This document shows, piece after piece, positions 56,906 through 64,000 of a stretch of DNA of 64,000 nucleotides. The notes beneath the pieces are model-generated. The model was not told the origin of the DNA and did no database searches. It worked only from the letters and a program-made list of their open reading frames with translations. How positions within the stretch are numbered: position 1 is the first letter of the stretch; every line of letters begins with the position of its first letter. Origin of the DNA: Paenisporosarcina sp. FSL H8-0542. Its GTDB lineage: Bacteria; Bacillota; Bacilli; Bacillales_A; Planococcaceae. Made by a program: the position numbers and the translations under genes. The stretch is from the NCBI RefSeq assembly GCF_038632915.1, contig NZ_CP152050.1, positions 3,565,233-3,629,232 of the forward strand. Reading direction: 5' to 3'.

Positions 56906-57619
56906 TTACAATGGAGTTTTATTTGGAACTCCAGGTTTTCTTGGATATTTTTTAGGAGTGCTCTTTACTTTATTAAAAACAAACAATGATCTTTCACTAT
57001 TTTCTACAGGCAGTGTGAAAGAATATTCTTGAATTTTTTCAGCACCCAAAATTGTTAAAGCTTTTTTTGCATCATTTAGTTCGTCTTGAGCCGCTGCAGC
57101 TTTCATCGCCACAAACTGACCTCCGACTTTAACTAATGGTATGCAAAGTTCCGACAATACAGATAATCTCGCTACCGCTCTCGCTGTGACAATATCATAC
57201 TGTTCCCTGTAAGTTGGATTTTGTCCAAATTCTTCTGCTCGGGCATGTACAAATTGAACATTGGAAAGTCCCAATTGCTCACTTAAATGTGTGAGAAATT
57301 GAATCCGCTTGTTCAATGAATCAACAATAGTTACATGCAATTGAGGGAAACAAATTTTCAAAGGTATACTTGGGAATCCCGCTCCTGCACCTACATCACA
57401 AATTGATTGGCCTTTGGAAAAATCCACATAAAAAGCCATGCTGATTGAATCATAAAAATGCTTTAAGTAAACGGATGGTTGATCTGTGATTGCAGTTAAG
57501 TTCATTTTTTCGTTCCACTCAACAAGCAGTTCGAAATATTTATGAAATTGTTGAAGTTGTTCAGGGGTTAAAATAATCCCTTTTTCTCTTAGTGCTTCAA
57601 CAAATTGTTGTTGGTTCAT
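56906..57619 (-). CDS. rsmG: 16S rRNA (guanine-527-N7)-methyltransferase
   Basis: A 237-residue SAM-dependent methyltransferase: [20 protein letters not shown] then [15 protein letters not shown] (SAM loop) and [19 protein letters not shown]. It modifies G527 of 16S rRNA; loss gives low-level streptomycin resistance in many bacteria. It begins 65 bases after mnmG, with a hairpin (57644-57677) between that lacks a T run, so read-through is likely. Confidence 0.96.
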   Translation of the reverse strand: MNQQQFVEALREKGIILTPEQLQQFHKYFELLVEWNEKMNLTAITDQPSVYLKHFYDSISMAFYVDFSKGQSICDVGAGAGFPSIPLKICFPQLHVTIVDSLNKRIQFLTHLSEQLGLSNVQFVHARAEEFGQNPTYREQYDIVTARAVARLSVLSELCIPLVKVGGQFVAMKAAAAQDELNDAKKALTILGAEKIQEYSFTLPVENSERSLFVFNKVKSTPKKYPRKPGVPNKTPL

Positions 57620-57684
57620 ATTGGACCCCTTCCGTATATGAAGAGTGGCTAAATGCTGAATTTAGCGAATAGCCACTTTTATAC

Positions 57685-59574
57685 TTATCCGGATATTTTC
57701 GCTATTCTACCTTGTTCAATATACACCAGAAGGATAGAAATGTCAGCAGGATTTACACCTGATATTCTAGATGCTTGTGCAATTGATAAAGGTCTAACTT
57801 CTTTCATCTTCTGCTTCGCTTCAGTAGCGATACCAGAAATGGCATCGTAGTCAATTAAATCCGGAATTTTTTTATCTTCCATTTTCTTTAATTTCTCTAC
57901 TTGTTGAAGTGCTTTTTCGATATAACCTTCGTACTTAATTTGAATTTCGATTTGATCCTTCATTTCATCTGTTAAGTCGATTGGTGAAGGAGAAAGCTGT
58001 GCAATATCATCATACGTCATTTCAGGGCGTTTTAGTAAGTCCTGACCTTTTATTCCGTCTTTAAGTTCAGTGCCGCCTTTAGAACGGATAATTTCTTGCG
58101 TTACTTCATTCGGCTTAATAATCGTTTTTCTTAATCGGACGATTTCTTCATCGATCAATTTCTTCTTCGCTTCAAAACGCTCGTAACGTTCCTCCGAAAT
58201 CAATCCTGCTTCGAATCCGATTTTGGTTAATCTCAAGTCTGCATTGTCATGACGTAACAATAATCGATATTCTGCTCTCGACGTAAGTAAACGGTAAGGT
58301 TCATTCGTTCCTTTTGTCACTAAATCATCAATTAACACACCGATATACGCATCCGAACGGCTTAAAATGATTTCTTCTTTATTTAAAGAACGAGCCGCAG
58401 CATTCATACCAGCCATCAACCCTTGACCAGCTGCTTCTTCATAACCAGATGTTCCGTTAATTTGACCAGCAGTATATAAATTACGGATTTTTTTCGTTTC
58501 CAACGTTGGCCATAATTGGGTAGGTACCATTGCATCGTACTCAATCGCATATCCTGCTCGCATCATTTCAGCTTTTTCCAACCCTGGAATGCTTTCTAGC
58601 AACTTACGTTGTACATGTTCAGGTAAGCTTGTAGAAAGCCCTTGTACATATACTTCACGCGTATTGCGCCCTTCAGGCTCCAAGAAGATTTGGTGACGTG
58701 GTTTGTCATTGAAACGTACCACTTTGTCTTCAATGGAAGGACAATAACGTGGACCTGTACCTTTAATCATGCCTGAATACATTGGTGATAAATGCAAGTT
58801 TTCATCAATTATCTGGTGAGTGCGTTCATTCGTATACGTCAACCAACAAGGCATTTGATCCATGATATATTCAGTCGTTTCATAACTGAATGCTCGTGGT
58901 AAGTCATCGCCTGGCTGAATCTCTGTTTTGCTGTAATCAATCGTTTTACTGTTTACGCGTGGCGGTGTTCCTGTTTTAAAACGTACCAAATCAAAACCTA
59001 AATCTCGAAGATTATCTGCCAATTTCAATGAAGGTTGTTGATTATTTGGTCCACTTGAATATTTCAAATCACCAATGATAATTTCACCACGTAAAAATGT
59101 TCCAGTTGTTACAATCACTGTTTTTGCACGGTAGATTGCCCCGACTTGTGTAATAACACCTTTTATTTCGTCGTCTTCAATAATTAATTCCTCAACCATT
59201 GCCTGATGGATAGACAAGTTCTCTTGTTCTTCCATTAAGCGTTTCATCTCAGCTTGATATAACACTTTATCAGCTTGTGCACGTAAAGCACGTACAGCTG
59301 GGCCTTTACCTGTATTCAACATTCTCATTTGAATATGCGTTTTGTCGATGACTTTCCCCATTGCGCCTCCAAGGGCGTCAATTTCCCGGACAACTATTCC
59401 TTTAGCCGGGCCTCCGATAGATGGATTACATGGCATAAATGCAATCATATCTAAATTAATTGTTAAAACGAGTGTTTTTGCACCCATTCCCGCTGCCGCT
59501 AATGCTGCTTCAGAACCGGCATGGCCAGCTCCAATAACAATTACATCGAACGAGCCCGCTTCAAATTTCTGCAT
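57685..59574 (-). CDS. mnmG: tRNA uridine carboxymethylaminomethyl modification enzyme MnmG
   Basis: A 629-residue FAD enzyme: [40 protein letters not shown], and [19 protein letters not shown]. With MnmE it installs the (carboxymethyl)aminomethyl group on wobble U34 of several tRNAs. It ends 65 bases before rsmG. Between it and mnmE lies a 200-base gap holding a GC-rich repeat, unlike the tight spacing of many relatives. Confidence 0.97.
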   Translation of the reverse strand: MQKFEAGSFDVIVIGAGHAGSEAALAAAGMGAKTLVLTINLDMIAFMPCNPSIGGPAKGIVVREIDALGGAMGKVIDKTHIQMRMLNTGKGPAVRALRAQADKVLYQAEMKRLMEEQENLSIHQAMVEELIIEDDEIKGVITQVGAIYRAKTVIVTTGTFLRGEIIIGDLKYSSGPNNQQPSLKLADNLRDLGFDLVRFKTGTPPRVNSKTIDYSKTEIQPGDDLPRAFSYETTEYIMDQMPCWLTYTNERTHQIIDENLHLSPMYSGMIKGTGPRYCPSIEDKVVRFNDKPRHQIFLEPEGRNTREVYVQGLSTSLPEHVQRKLLESIPGLEKAEMMRAGYAIEYDAMVPTQLWPTLETKKIRNLYTAGQINGTSGYEEAAGQGLMAGMNAAARSLNKEEIILSRSDAYIGVLIDDLVTKGTNEPYRLLTSRAEYRLLLRHDNADLRLTKIGFEAGLISEERYERFEAKKKLIDEEIVRLRKTIIKPNEVTQEIIRSKGGTELKDGIKGQDLLKRPEMTYDDIAQLSPSPIDLTDEMKDQIEIQIKYEGYIEKALQQVEKLKKMEDKKIPDLIDYDAISGIATEAKQKMKEVRPLSIAQASRISGVNPADISILLVYIEQGRIAKISG

Positions 59575-59631
59575 GTTCGTTCATTCCTTTCGTTTATCCT
59601 ATTTTTTATATTCAAGCTTTCCGCTCTTTTA

Positions 59632-59768
59632 TGTCTAGCTTCATGCGCCAGCTCGCACCTAAGCTTCAGAACCTCAGGCGAAAGCAGGCTTTCGCACCGC
59701 ATTCAACTTGGGCCCACAGGATGTGGGTCATGAAGGCGTTGCCGCAAGGACGCGGCGAACTTAGCCTT
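59632..59768. repeat. GC-rich intergenic repeat, TGTCTAGC family
   Basis: Begins TTATGTCTAGCTTCATGCG, continues CCAGCTCGCACCTAAGCTT and CACAGGATGTGGGTCATGAAG, and ends GCGTTGCCGCAAGGACGCGG. It matches the inverted element at 47640-47825. Inserted between mnmG and mnmE. Confidence 0.7.
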
Positions 59769-59776
59769 CGTTCCAC

Positions 59777-61162
59777 TTATTTCCCTAAACAGAATTGGGA
59801 GAACAGTTGGTCAATCAAACTTTCTTCTACTGTATCTCCAGTAATTTCACCTAAAATTTCCCACGTTCTGGTGACATCGATTTGGATCATATCGATTGGC
59901 ACGGCAGCATGGGCTGCGTCTATTGCATCTTCAATCGTTTGTTTTGCCTGGTGCAATAAAGCAATGTGACGAGCGTTTGAGACATACGTCAAATCGCCAC
60001 TTTCCAGAGATCCTTCAAAGAATAATGAAGCAATTGCTTCCTCGAGCTGATCCACTCCTTCTTCTTGTAATAAAGAAGTGGTCACGATTTTTCGGTTCCC
60101 TGCAAGTTCTTCTACACGTTGACTATCGATTTTCTTCTCTAAATCGGTTTTATTGATTACCACAATAAAGTCCATGCCTTCGATTGCTTCAAATAAACGC
60201 TCATCCTCAGGTGTTAGCTCGTCCGAATGGTTCAGTACCAAAAGAATCAAATCGGCTTGTTTAAGAACTTGTCTGGAGCGTTCTACACCGATTCGTTCAA
60301 CAATGTCTTCTGTTTCCCGAATCCCGGCAGTATCAATGAGCTTTAACGGTACGCCACGGACATTTACATACTCTTCAATAATGTCACGTGTTGTCCCCGC
60401 TACATCGGTAACAATCGCTTTATTTTCTTGCACTAAACTATTTAATAAAGAGGACTTCCCTACATTCGGTCGACCAATAATGACAGTAGATAAGCCTTCT
60501 CTTAATATTTTCCCTTGAGATGAAGTACGCAATAACCCTTCAATTTCTTGTTTCACCCAAGATGACTTTTCAATAATCATGGGCAATGTCATTTCTTCCA
60601 CATCATCATACTCTGGATAGTCGATGTTCACTTCTACCTGTGCCAACGTTTCTAACAATGCTTGTCGCAAACTGGCAATGAGTCGTGATAATTTTCCATC
60701 CATTTGACCTAGTGCAACATTCATTGCACGATCGGTCTTGGCACGAATTAAATCCATAACAGCTTCTGCTTGAGATAAGTCGATACGTCCATTTAAAAAT
60801 GCACGTTTCGTGAATTCTCCCGGCTCCGCTAATCGAGCACCATGTCTCAGTACTAACTGCAACACTCGATTTACGGTAACGATACCTCCGTGACAATTTA
60901 TTTCAACTACGTCTTCTCGTGTAAAGGTTTTTGGACCTTTCATTAAAGACAACATGACTTCTTCTACTACGTCGCCTGATTCAGGCTCTATTAAATGTCC
61001 ATAATGGATCGTGTGTGATGCTTGACTACTTAATTTTTTTTCTCCAGGCGAACGAAAAATTTGATCAGCTATGGAAACTGCTTCTGATCCACTTAATCGC
61101 ACAATCGCAATTGCTCCTTCACCCATTGGTGTGGATATCGCAGTAATCGTATCGAATTCCAT
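59777..61162 (-). CDS. mnmE: tRNA modification GTPase MnmE
   Basis: A 461-residue protein: N-terminal folate-binding domain ([20 protein letters not shown]), helical domain, inserted G domain ([34 protein letters not shown]) and the invariant C-terminal CLGK. It activates the U34 modification with MnmG by GTP-driven opening and closing. AGGAGGTGGGCGATC precedes the ATG. Head-to-head DnaA boxes lie just upstream. Confidence 0.97.
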   Translation of the reverse strand: MEFDTITAISTPMGEGAIAIVRLSGSEAVSIADQIFRSPGEKKLSSQASHTIHYGHLIEPESGDVVEEVMLSLMKGPKTFTREDVVEINCHGGIVTVNRVLQLVLRHGARLAEPGEFTKRAFLNGRIDLSQAEAVMDLIRAKTDRAMNVALGQMDGKLSRLIASLRQALLETLAQVEVNIDYPEYDDVEEMTLPMIIEKSSWVKQEIEGLLRTSSQGKILREGLSTVIIGRPNVGKSSLLNSLVQENKAIVTDVAGTTRDIIEEYVNVRGVPLKLIDTAGIRETEDIVERIGVERSRQVLKQADLILLVLNHSDELTPEDERLFEAIEGMDFIVVINKTDLEKKIDSQRVEELAGNRKIVTTSLLQEEGVDQLEEAIASLFFEGSLESGDLTYVSNARHIALLHQAKQTIEDAIDAAHAAVPIDMIQIDVTRTWEILGEITGDTVEESLIDQLFSQFCLGK

Positions 61163-61186
61163 GATCGCCCACCTCCTGTCTACTAG

Positions 61187-61204
61187 TTATCCACATGTGG
61201 ATAA
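61187..61204. promoter_or_regulatory. Two head-to-head perfect DnaA boxes
   Basis: TTATCCACATGTGGATAA, an 18-bp palindrome of two consensus DnaA boxes, 25 bases upstream of the mnmE start. DnaA bound here could act on mnmE transcription or titrate DnaA. Confidence 0.75.
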
Positions 61205-61291
61205 CTGAAAAAACGGTCATGATTCTCTAACATACAACAATAGCATAAAATCACTAAAATCGAAAGTCGCAAACGTCATTTCGACAACAAG

Positions 61292-61326
61292 AAAACGGAC
61301 CTTTTCGTCAAGTGACGTCAAGGTCC
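61292..61326 (-). terminator. Terminator after jag
   Basis: CGGACCTT/AAGGTCCG stem with an inner GACGTC/GACG region, followed on the minus strand by TTTTC. It separates the rpmH-to-jag unit from mnmE. Confidence 0.75.
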
Positions 61327-61334
61327 GCTGTCCA

Positions 61335-62078
61335 TTACTTTAATGGTTCAATTACGAGATAACGATTAGGATCTGTTCCTACTGATACGGTCTCAATATC
61401 CAACCGTCTGGATAAAGCGTTGTGTATCACTTTTCTTTCATAAGAAGGCATTGGTTCAAACTCTACTTTTTTTCCAGTTCGGATTGCTTTATCCGCCATA
61501 CGTTCGGCTAATTGTTCCAAAGATTCTTGACGGCGCTCGCGGTAATTTTCTACATCAAGTTGAATCATCAAAAAATGGTTAGCATACTTGTTTGCAACTA
61601 ATTGTGATAATTGTTGCAAGGCGTTTAACGTTTGCCCTCGTTTTCCAATAAGTACAGCTGCTTTTTTACTTTCCAGTCGAAGCGTAACATATTTACCGTT
61701 CTGCTCCGTATGAATCGTTAAATCGTCAATTTTCATTTCTTTTGCAATAAGGTTTATATATGCTTTCGTTTCTTCAACTGCCTCGCCTTGAGTGGACTCG
61801 ACATTCTTAGAAACTCCTTTTTCTTGCAATGGCGCTACTGTTTTTTCTGTCGCATCTTCTAACGACTCAACAGTGACAATTTCAGTCTCTTGCACAACGG
61901 GTGGTGCTTCCTTTACTGTAACTTGCACTTCTGCAAGTTTGGAGCCAAAACCTAAAAATCCTTTTTTACCTTCAGTTAAAACGTTAATGGTGACTTGATC
62001 TCTGGTTGTCTCAAGTTTAGCTAATGCAGCAGATATCGCTTCTTCAGTTGTTGAACCCGTTTGCGTAATCTGATTCAC
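61335..62078 (-). CDS. jag: SpoIIIJ-associated RNA-binding protein Jag (KhpB)
   Basis: A 247-residue protein: Jag_N domain (KGFLGFGSKLAEVQVTV, residues about 35-52), acidic linker, KH domain with VLIGKRGQTLNALQQLSQLV, and R3H domain (RRQESLEQLAERMADKAIRT). It binds RNA and is implicated in cell elongation control and sporulation. Its start overlaps yidC by 4 bases. Typical length is about 210; the longer linker here is unremarkable. Confidence 0.95.
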   Translation of the reverse strand: MNQITQTGSTTEEAISAALAKLETTRDQVTINVLTEGKKGFLGFGSKLAEVQVTVKEAPPVVQETEIVTVESLEDATEKTVAPLQEKGVSKNVESTQGEAVEETKAYINLIAKEMKIDDLTIHTEQNGKYVTLRLESKKAAVLIGKRGQTLNALQQLSQLVANKYANHFLMIQLDVENYRERRQESLEQLAERMADKAIRTGKKVEFEPMPSYERKVIHNALSRRLDIETVSVGTDPNRYLVIEPLK

Positions 62079-62845
62079 TTTTTAGCCCCTCCAGTTTTAG
62101 CAGGTTGAAGTGTACGTTTTTTCCATGGTTTGTAAATGACCATGTTTTGACTCAATGAAATGATATTTCCGATTACCCAGTACAATGTTAAGGCTGAAGG
62201 TAAGAAAATACCGAACCCGATAATCATAATAGGCATGAAATACATCATGATTTTCATTTGAGGGTTGTTCATTGCTTGACCAGTACGTAATACCAGGAAC
62301 TGCATGATTCCTGCAAGAACCGCAAGAATAATACTTGGTTCAGCAAGCTCAAACCATAAGAAGCTGCCTAAGTTAATTTCTGGCGTATTATTCATGCGAC
62401 TAATCGCATGATAGAAACCGATTAGGATAGGCATTTGAATGACTACCGGCAAACAGCCCGCAGCTGGATTCACACCTTTTTCTTTAAATAACGCCATCAT
62501 TTCTTGTTGATACTTCTGTTGGGTAGCCGCATCTTTTGAGCTGTATTTTTGCTTGAGTTTAGCAAGTTCAGGTTGAACATCTTGCATATTCTTTGCACTC
62601 TTTGTTTGTTTGATCATTAAAGGAAGAATCGCCAAACGAATTATTATTGTCACCATGACAATACCTAATCCGTAAGATCCGAGTAATTCCTTGAACAATG
62701 TAATGAAAGAAACAAGAGGCCAAACAATAAATTCGTTCCAAAATCCTTTACTGCCCTCATAAATCGGTTGATCATACTCTGTACATCCACTAAGTAATAG
62801 CGTGACAGAAACAAGCATGAGGATAATAAGTAAGCGTTTGTTCAC
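62075..62845 (-). CDS. yidC: Membrane protein insertase YidC/SpoIIIJ
   Basis: A 256-residue lipoprotein insertase: signal ending LLLSGC (lipid on about Cys21), five spans, and the conserved PAAGCLPVVIQMPILIGFYH. It inserts and folds membrane proteins with or without Sec; SpoIIIJ is the vegetative and sporulation-competent copy in Bacillus. It follows rnpA by 68 bases and is coupled to jag. Confidence 0.96.
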   Translation of the reverse strand: MNKRLLIILMLVSVTLLLSGCTEYDQPIYEGSKGFWNEFIVWPLVSFITLFKELLGSYGLGIVMVTIIIRLAILPLMIKQTKSAKNMQDVQPELAKLKQKYSSKDAATQQKYQQEMMALFKEKGVNPAAGCLPVVIQMPILIGFYHAISRMNNTPEINLGSFLWFELAEPSIILAVLAGIMQFLVLRTGQAMNNPQMKIMMYFMPIMIIGFGIFLPSALTLYWVIGNIISLSQNMVIYKPWKKRTLQPAKTGGAKK

Positions 62846-62913
62846 CCTTCTTCCCCCTAAAACGACATTCCATTTCTTCTATATATATATACATGAAAAA
62901 CTTCTTGTCTTTA

Positions 62914-63261
62914 TTACTTAATCTTTTGAATCATTTTAGCGATTTTCAAAACGTGCTGCAAACTTTTCTTTGTTTCATGAAAATCTAAACTGGCCGCCTG
63001 ATTTCTGGCGATAATGACATAATCCATGTTCGGGTTGATTTCATCTTTCAGTTCCAAGAAAGATTGTCTGATATAGCGTTTGATTTGGTTGCGGACGACT
63101 GCATTTCCGACTTTTTTACTCACGGATAGGCCGATGCGAAACTCCTCTTGTCCTTCTTTCGGTAAGAAATATAAGACAAACTGGCGATTCGCAAAGGATT
63201 TACCGCGTTTAAAAATCTTTTGAAACTCTGCATTCTTCTTTACACGTTGACGTTTATTCAT
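62914..63261 (-). CDS. rnpA: Ribonuclease P protein component
   Basis: A 115-residue basic protein: [20 protein letters not shown], then [20 protein letters not shown] with the RNR-type signature. It helps the RNase P RNA bind pre-tRNA. GGAGAAGGTG lies before the ATG. It is directly downstream of rpmH, past a hairpin. Confidence 0.97.
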   Translation of the reverse strand: MNKRQRVKKNAEFQKIFKRGKSFANRQFVLYFLPKEGQEEFRIGLSVSKKVGNAVVRNQIKRYIRQSFLELKDEINPNMDYVIIARNQAASLDFHETKKSLQHVLKIAKMIQKIK

Positions 63262-63302
63262 GCTTCACCTTCTCCACCTGATCATTCGCTTCTAATAGGT
63301 AA

Positions 63303-63334
63303 AGAAAAAAAAGACCACTGATGCGGATCAGTGG
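63303..63334 (-). terminator. Partial terminator between rpmH and rnpA
   Basis: CCACTGAT/ATCAGTGG hairpin starting 2 bases after the rpmH stop, followed on the minus strand by TCTTTTTTTT. Likely sets a high L34 to RnpA ratio. Confidence 0.85.
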
Positions 63335-63336
63335 GC

Positions 63337-63471
63337 TTAAGCTGATAATACTTTTCTTCCTTTACGACGACGTGCTGCTAATACGCGACGGCCGTTTTTA
63401 GAACTCATACGAGAACGGAATCCGTGAACTTTACTATGTTTGCGTTTATTTGGTTGGTATGTGCGTTTCAT
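63337..63471 (-). CDS. rpmH: 50S ribosomal protein L34
   Basis: A 44-residue protein read directly: [20 protein letters not shown], then [20 protein letters not shown] and VLSA. Full-length L34. AGGAGGTG lies 10 bases before the ATG. It is the first gene leftwards of oriC and is divergent from dnaA, the standard bacterial arrangement. Confidence 0.98.
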   Translation of the reverse strand: MKRTYQPNKRKHSKVHGFRSRMSSKNGRRVLAARRRKGRKVLSA

Positions 63472-63622
63472 CTATGTGACACCTCCTGAAAAATTGAAAG
63501 TCGATTTATCTCTTATAGACAGTCTTGGATATTATATATAGTTTGACCCCTAAATGTCAATAGCATTTCGAAATATCGTTCTCTTATCGTTCTCTTTCAG
63601 TGTAAATTCATCTGGTTATAAG

Positions 63623-63921
63623 TTGTCCACATATATGAAGTTTTCTACACACAGTGCTGTGGATAACGAATTTGGGGCATTTTTTCTATCCACACCACTT
63701 ATCTACAACTTTTTAACAAACTCACGGCCTGTGGACAACAGCGGTGTGCATGAATATGCATTTTGTGGATAACCATCGAGAACGCTTGTAATTTCTAGTT
63801 ATTTTTGATACGATGTTTGTGTTTTACTCTTCAAAACCGAAAATCAGTATTCGTTGTTATCCACAACTGTTGATAATCTGTGGATAGCTTATCCCAAGGC
63901 TCTGATTAACCTTTATCCACA
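63623..63921. other. oriC DnaA-box array between rpmH and dnaA
   Basis: Perfect 9-mers TTATCCACA or its complement at 63658-63666 (-), 63764-63772 (-), 63857-63865 (+) and 63913-63921 (+); one-mismatch boxes at 63623-63631, 63686-63694, 63699-63707, 63730-63738 and 63879-63887. This is the upstream part of the Bacillus-type bipartite origin; the dnaA-dnaN part lies outside. Confidence 0.92.
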
Positions 63922-63983
63922 ACTTGTGGTTTTGTGCATGACTATACATATTATGTGTAAGATTGTCGATAAAAAATATTTTA

Positions 63984-64000
63984 AAGAAGGAGGTACGTTG
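63984..64000 (+). CDS. dnaA: dnaA ribosome binding site and probable TTG start (cut by window edge)
   Basis: AAGAAGGAGG is followed 4 bases later by TTG, the last three bases of the window. B. subtilis dnaA also starts with TTG, and this is the position expected for dnaA opposite rpmH. The spacing is a little short, so the true start might lie just beyond the edge. No coding sequence beyond the start codon is visible. Confidence 0.5.

Noticed and set aside
59631..59969. 112-codon plus-strand open frame
   Set aside because: Spans a repeat element and the antisense of mnmE; shadow of known features.

Overview
The window is a Gram-positive Bacillales chromosome segment next to the replication origin. 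Most genes of the right half lie on the minus strand, and the last bases hold what looks like the ribosome binding site and TTG start of dnaA. The order rpmH-rnpA-yidC-jag-mnmE-mnmG-rsmG-noc-soj-spo0J, then yyaC/mscS/ychF, rpsF-ssb-rpsR, yybS-gdpP-rplI-dnaC-purA and walRKHIJ-htrA-rlmH is the classic Bacillus-type origin neighbourhood. The spore-associated genes yyaC and spoIIIJ/jag, together with overall gene content, suggest an endospore former, most likely of the Planococcaceae (Sporosarcina-like). That taxonomic placement is inference.

Layout. 1-18.5 kb is mixed accessory and housekeeping sequence: a partial APH-type kinase, small membrane proteins, a proline iminopeptidase-like hydrolase, a nucleotidyltransferase, MATE and CNT transporters, an LLM flavin oxidoreductase, a laccase-domain protein, an ECF S-component, an amino-acid permease, malate:quinone oxidoreductase (with a folded 5' leader) and a large UvrA-like ABC protein. 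Gene debris lies between them: a LuxR tail, two decayed 3' ends resembling the ECF gene, and two related tails of an unidentified protein. 18.5-28.8 kb is a strongly accessory, decaying region. 28.8-46.5 kb carries rlmH, htrA, the wal operon, an M23 endopeptidase, purA, dnaC, rplI and gdpP. 46.5-64 kb holds ribosomal protein, chromosome segregation, tRNA-modification and membrane-insertion genes, ending in a DnaA-box array.

Main finding. The last codons of rlmH plus the following bases (29 bp at 28798-28826) are repeated, same orientation and nearly identical, at 24970-24998 and 21076-21104. They divide the region downstream of rlmH into two tandem segments of about 3.8-3.9 kb. This is the geometry of staphylococcal SCC elements, which insert at the 3' end of rlmH (orfX). 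The outer segment carries an orphan GAF-GAF-PAS histidine kinase, a SET-domain protein and gene fragments. The inner one carries a DUF4317 protein, a possible type I toxin-antitoxin unit and a DUF4153 membrane protein. No recombinase gene is visible in either, so they look like non-autonomous or decayed SCC-like islands.

Other signals include two perfect parS sites, a Noc-site-like palindrome beside walR, DnaA-box clusters at rlmH-htrA and mnmE-jag besides oriC, a GC-rich intergenic repeat family, and numerous intrinsic terminators that define the operons.
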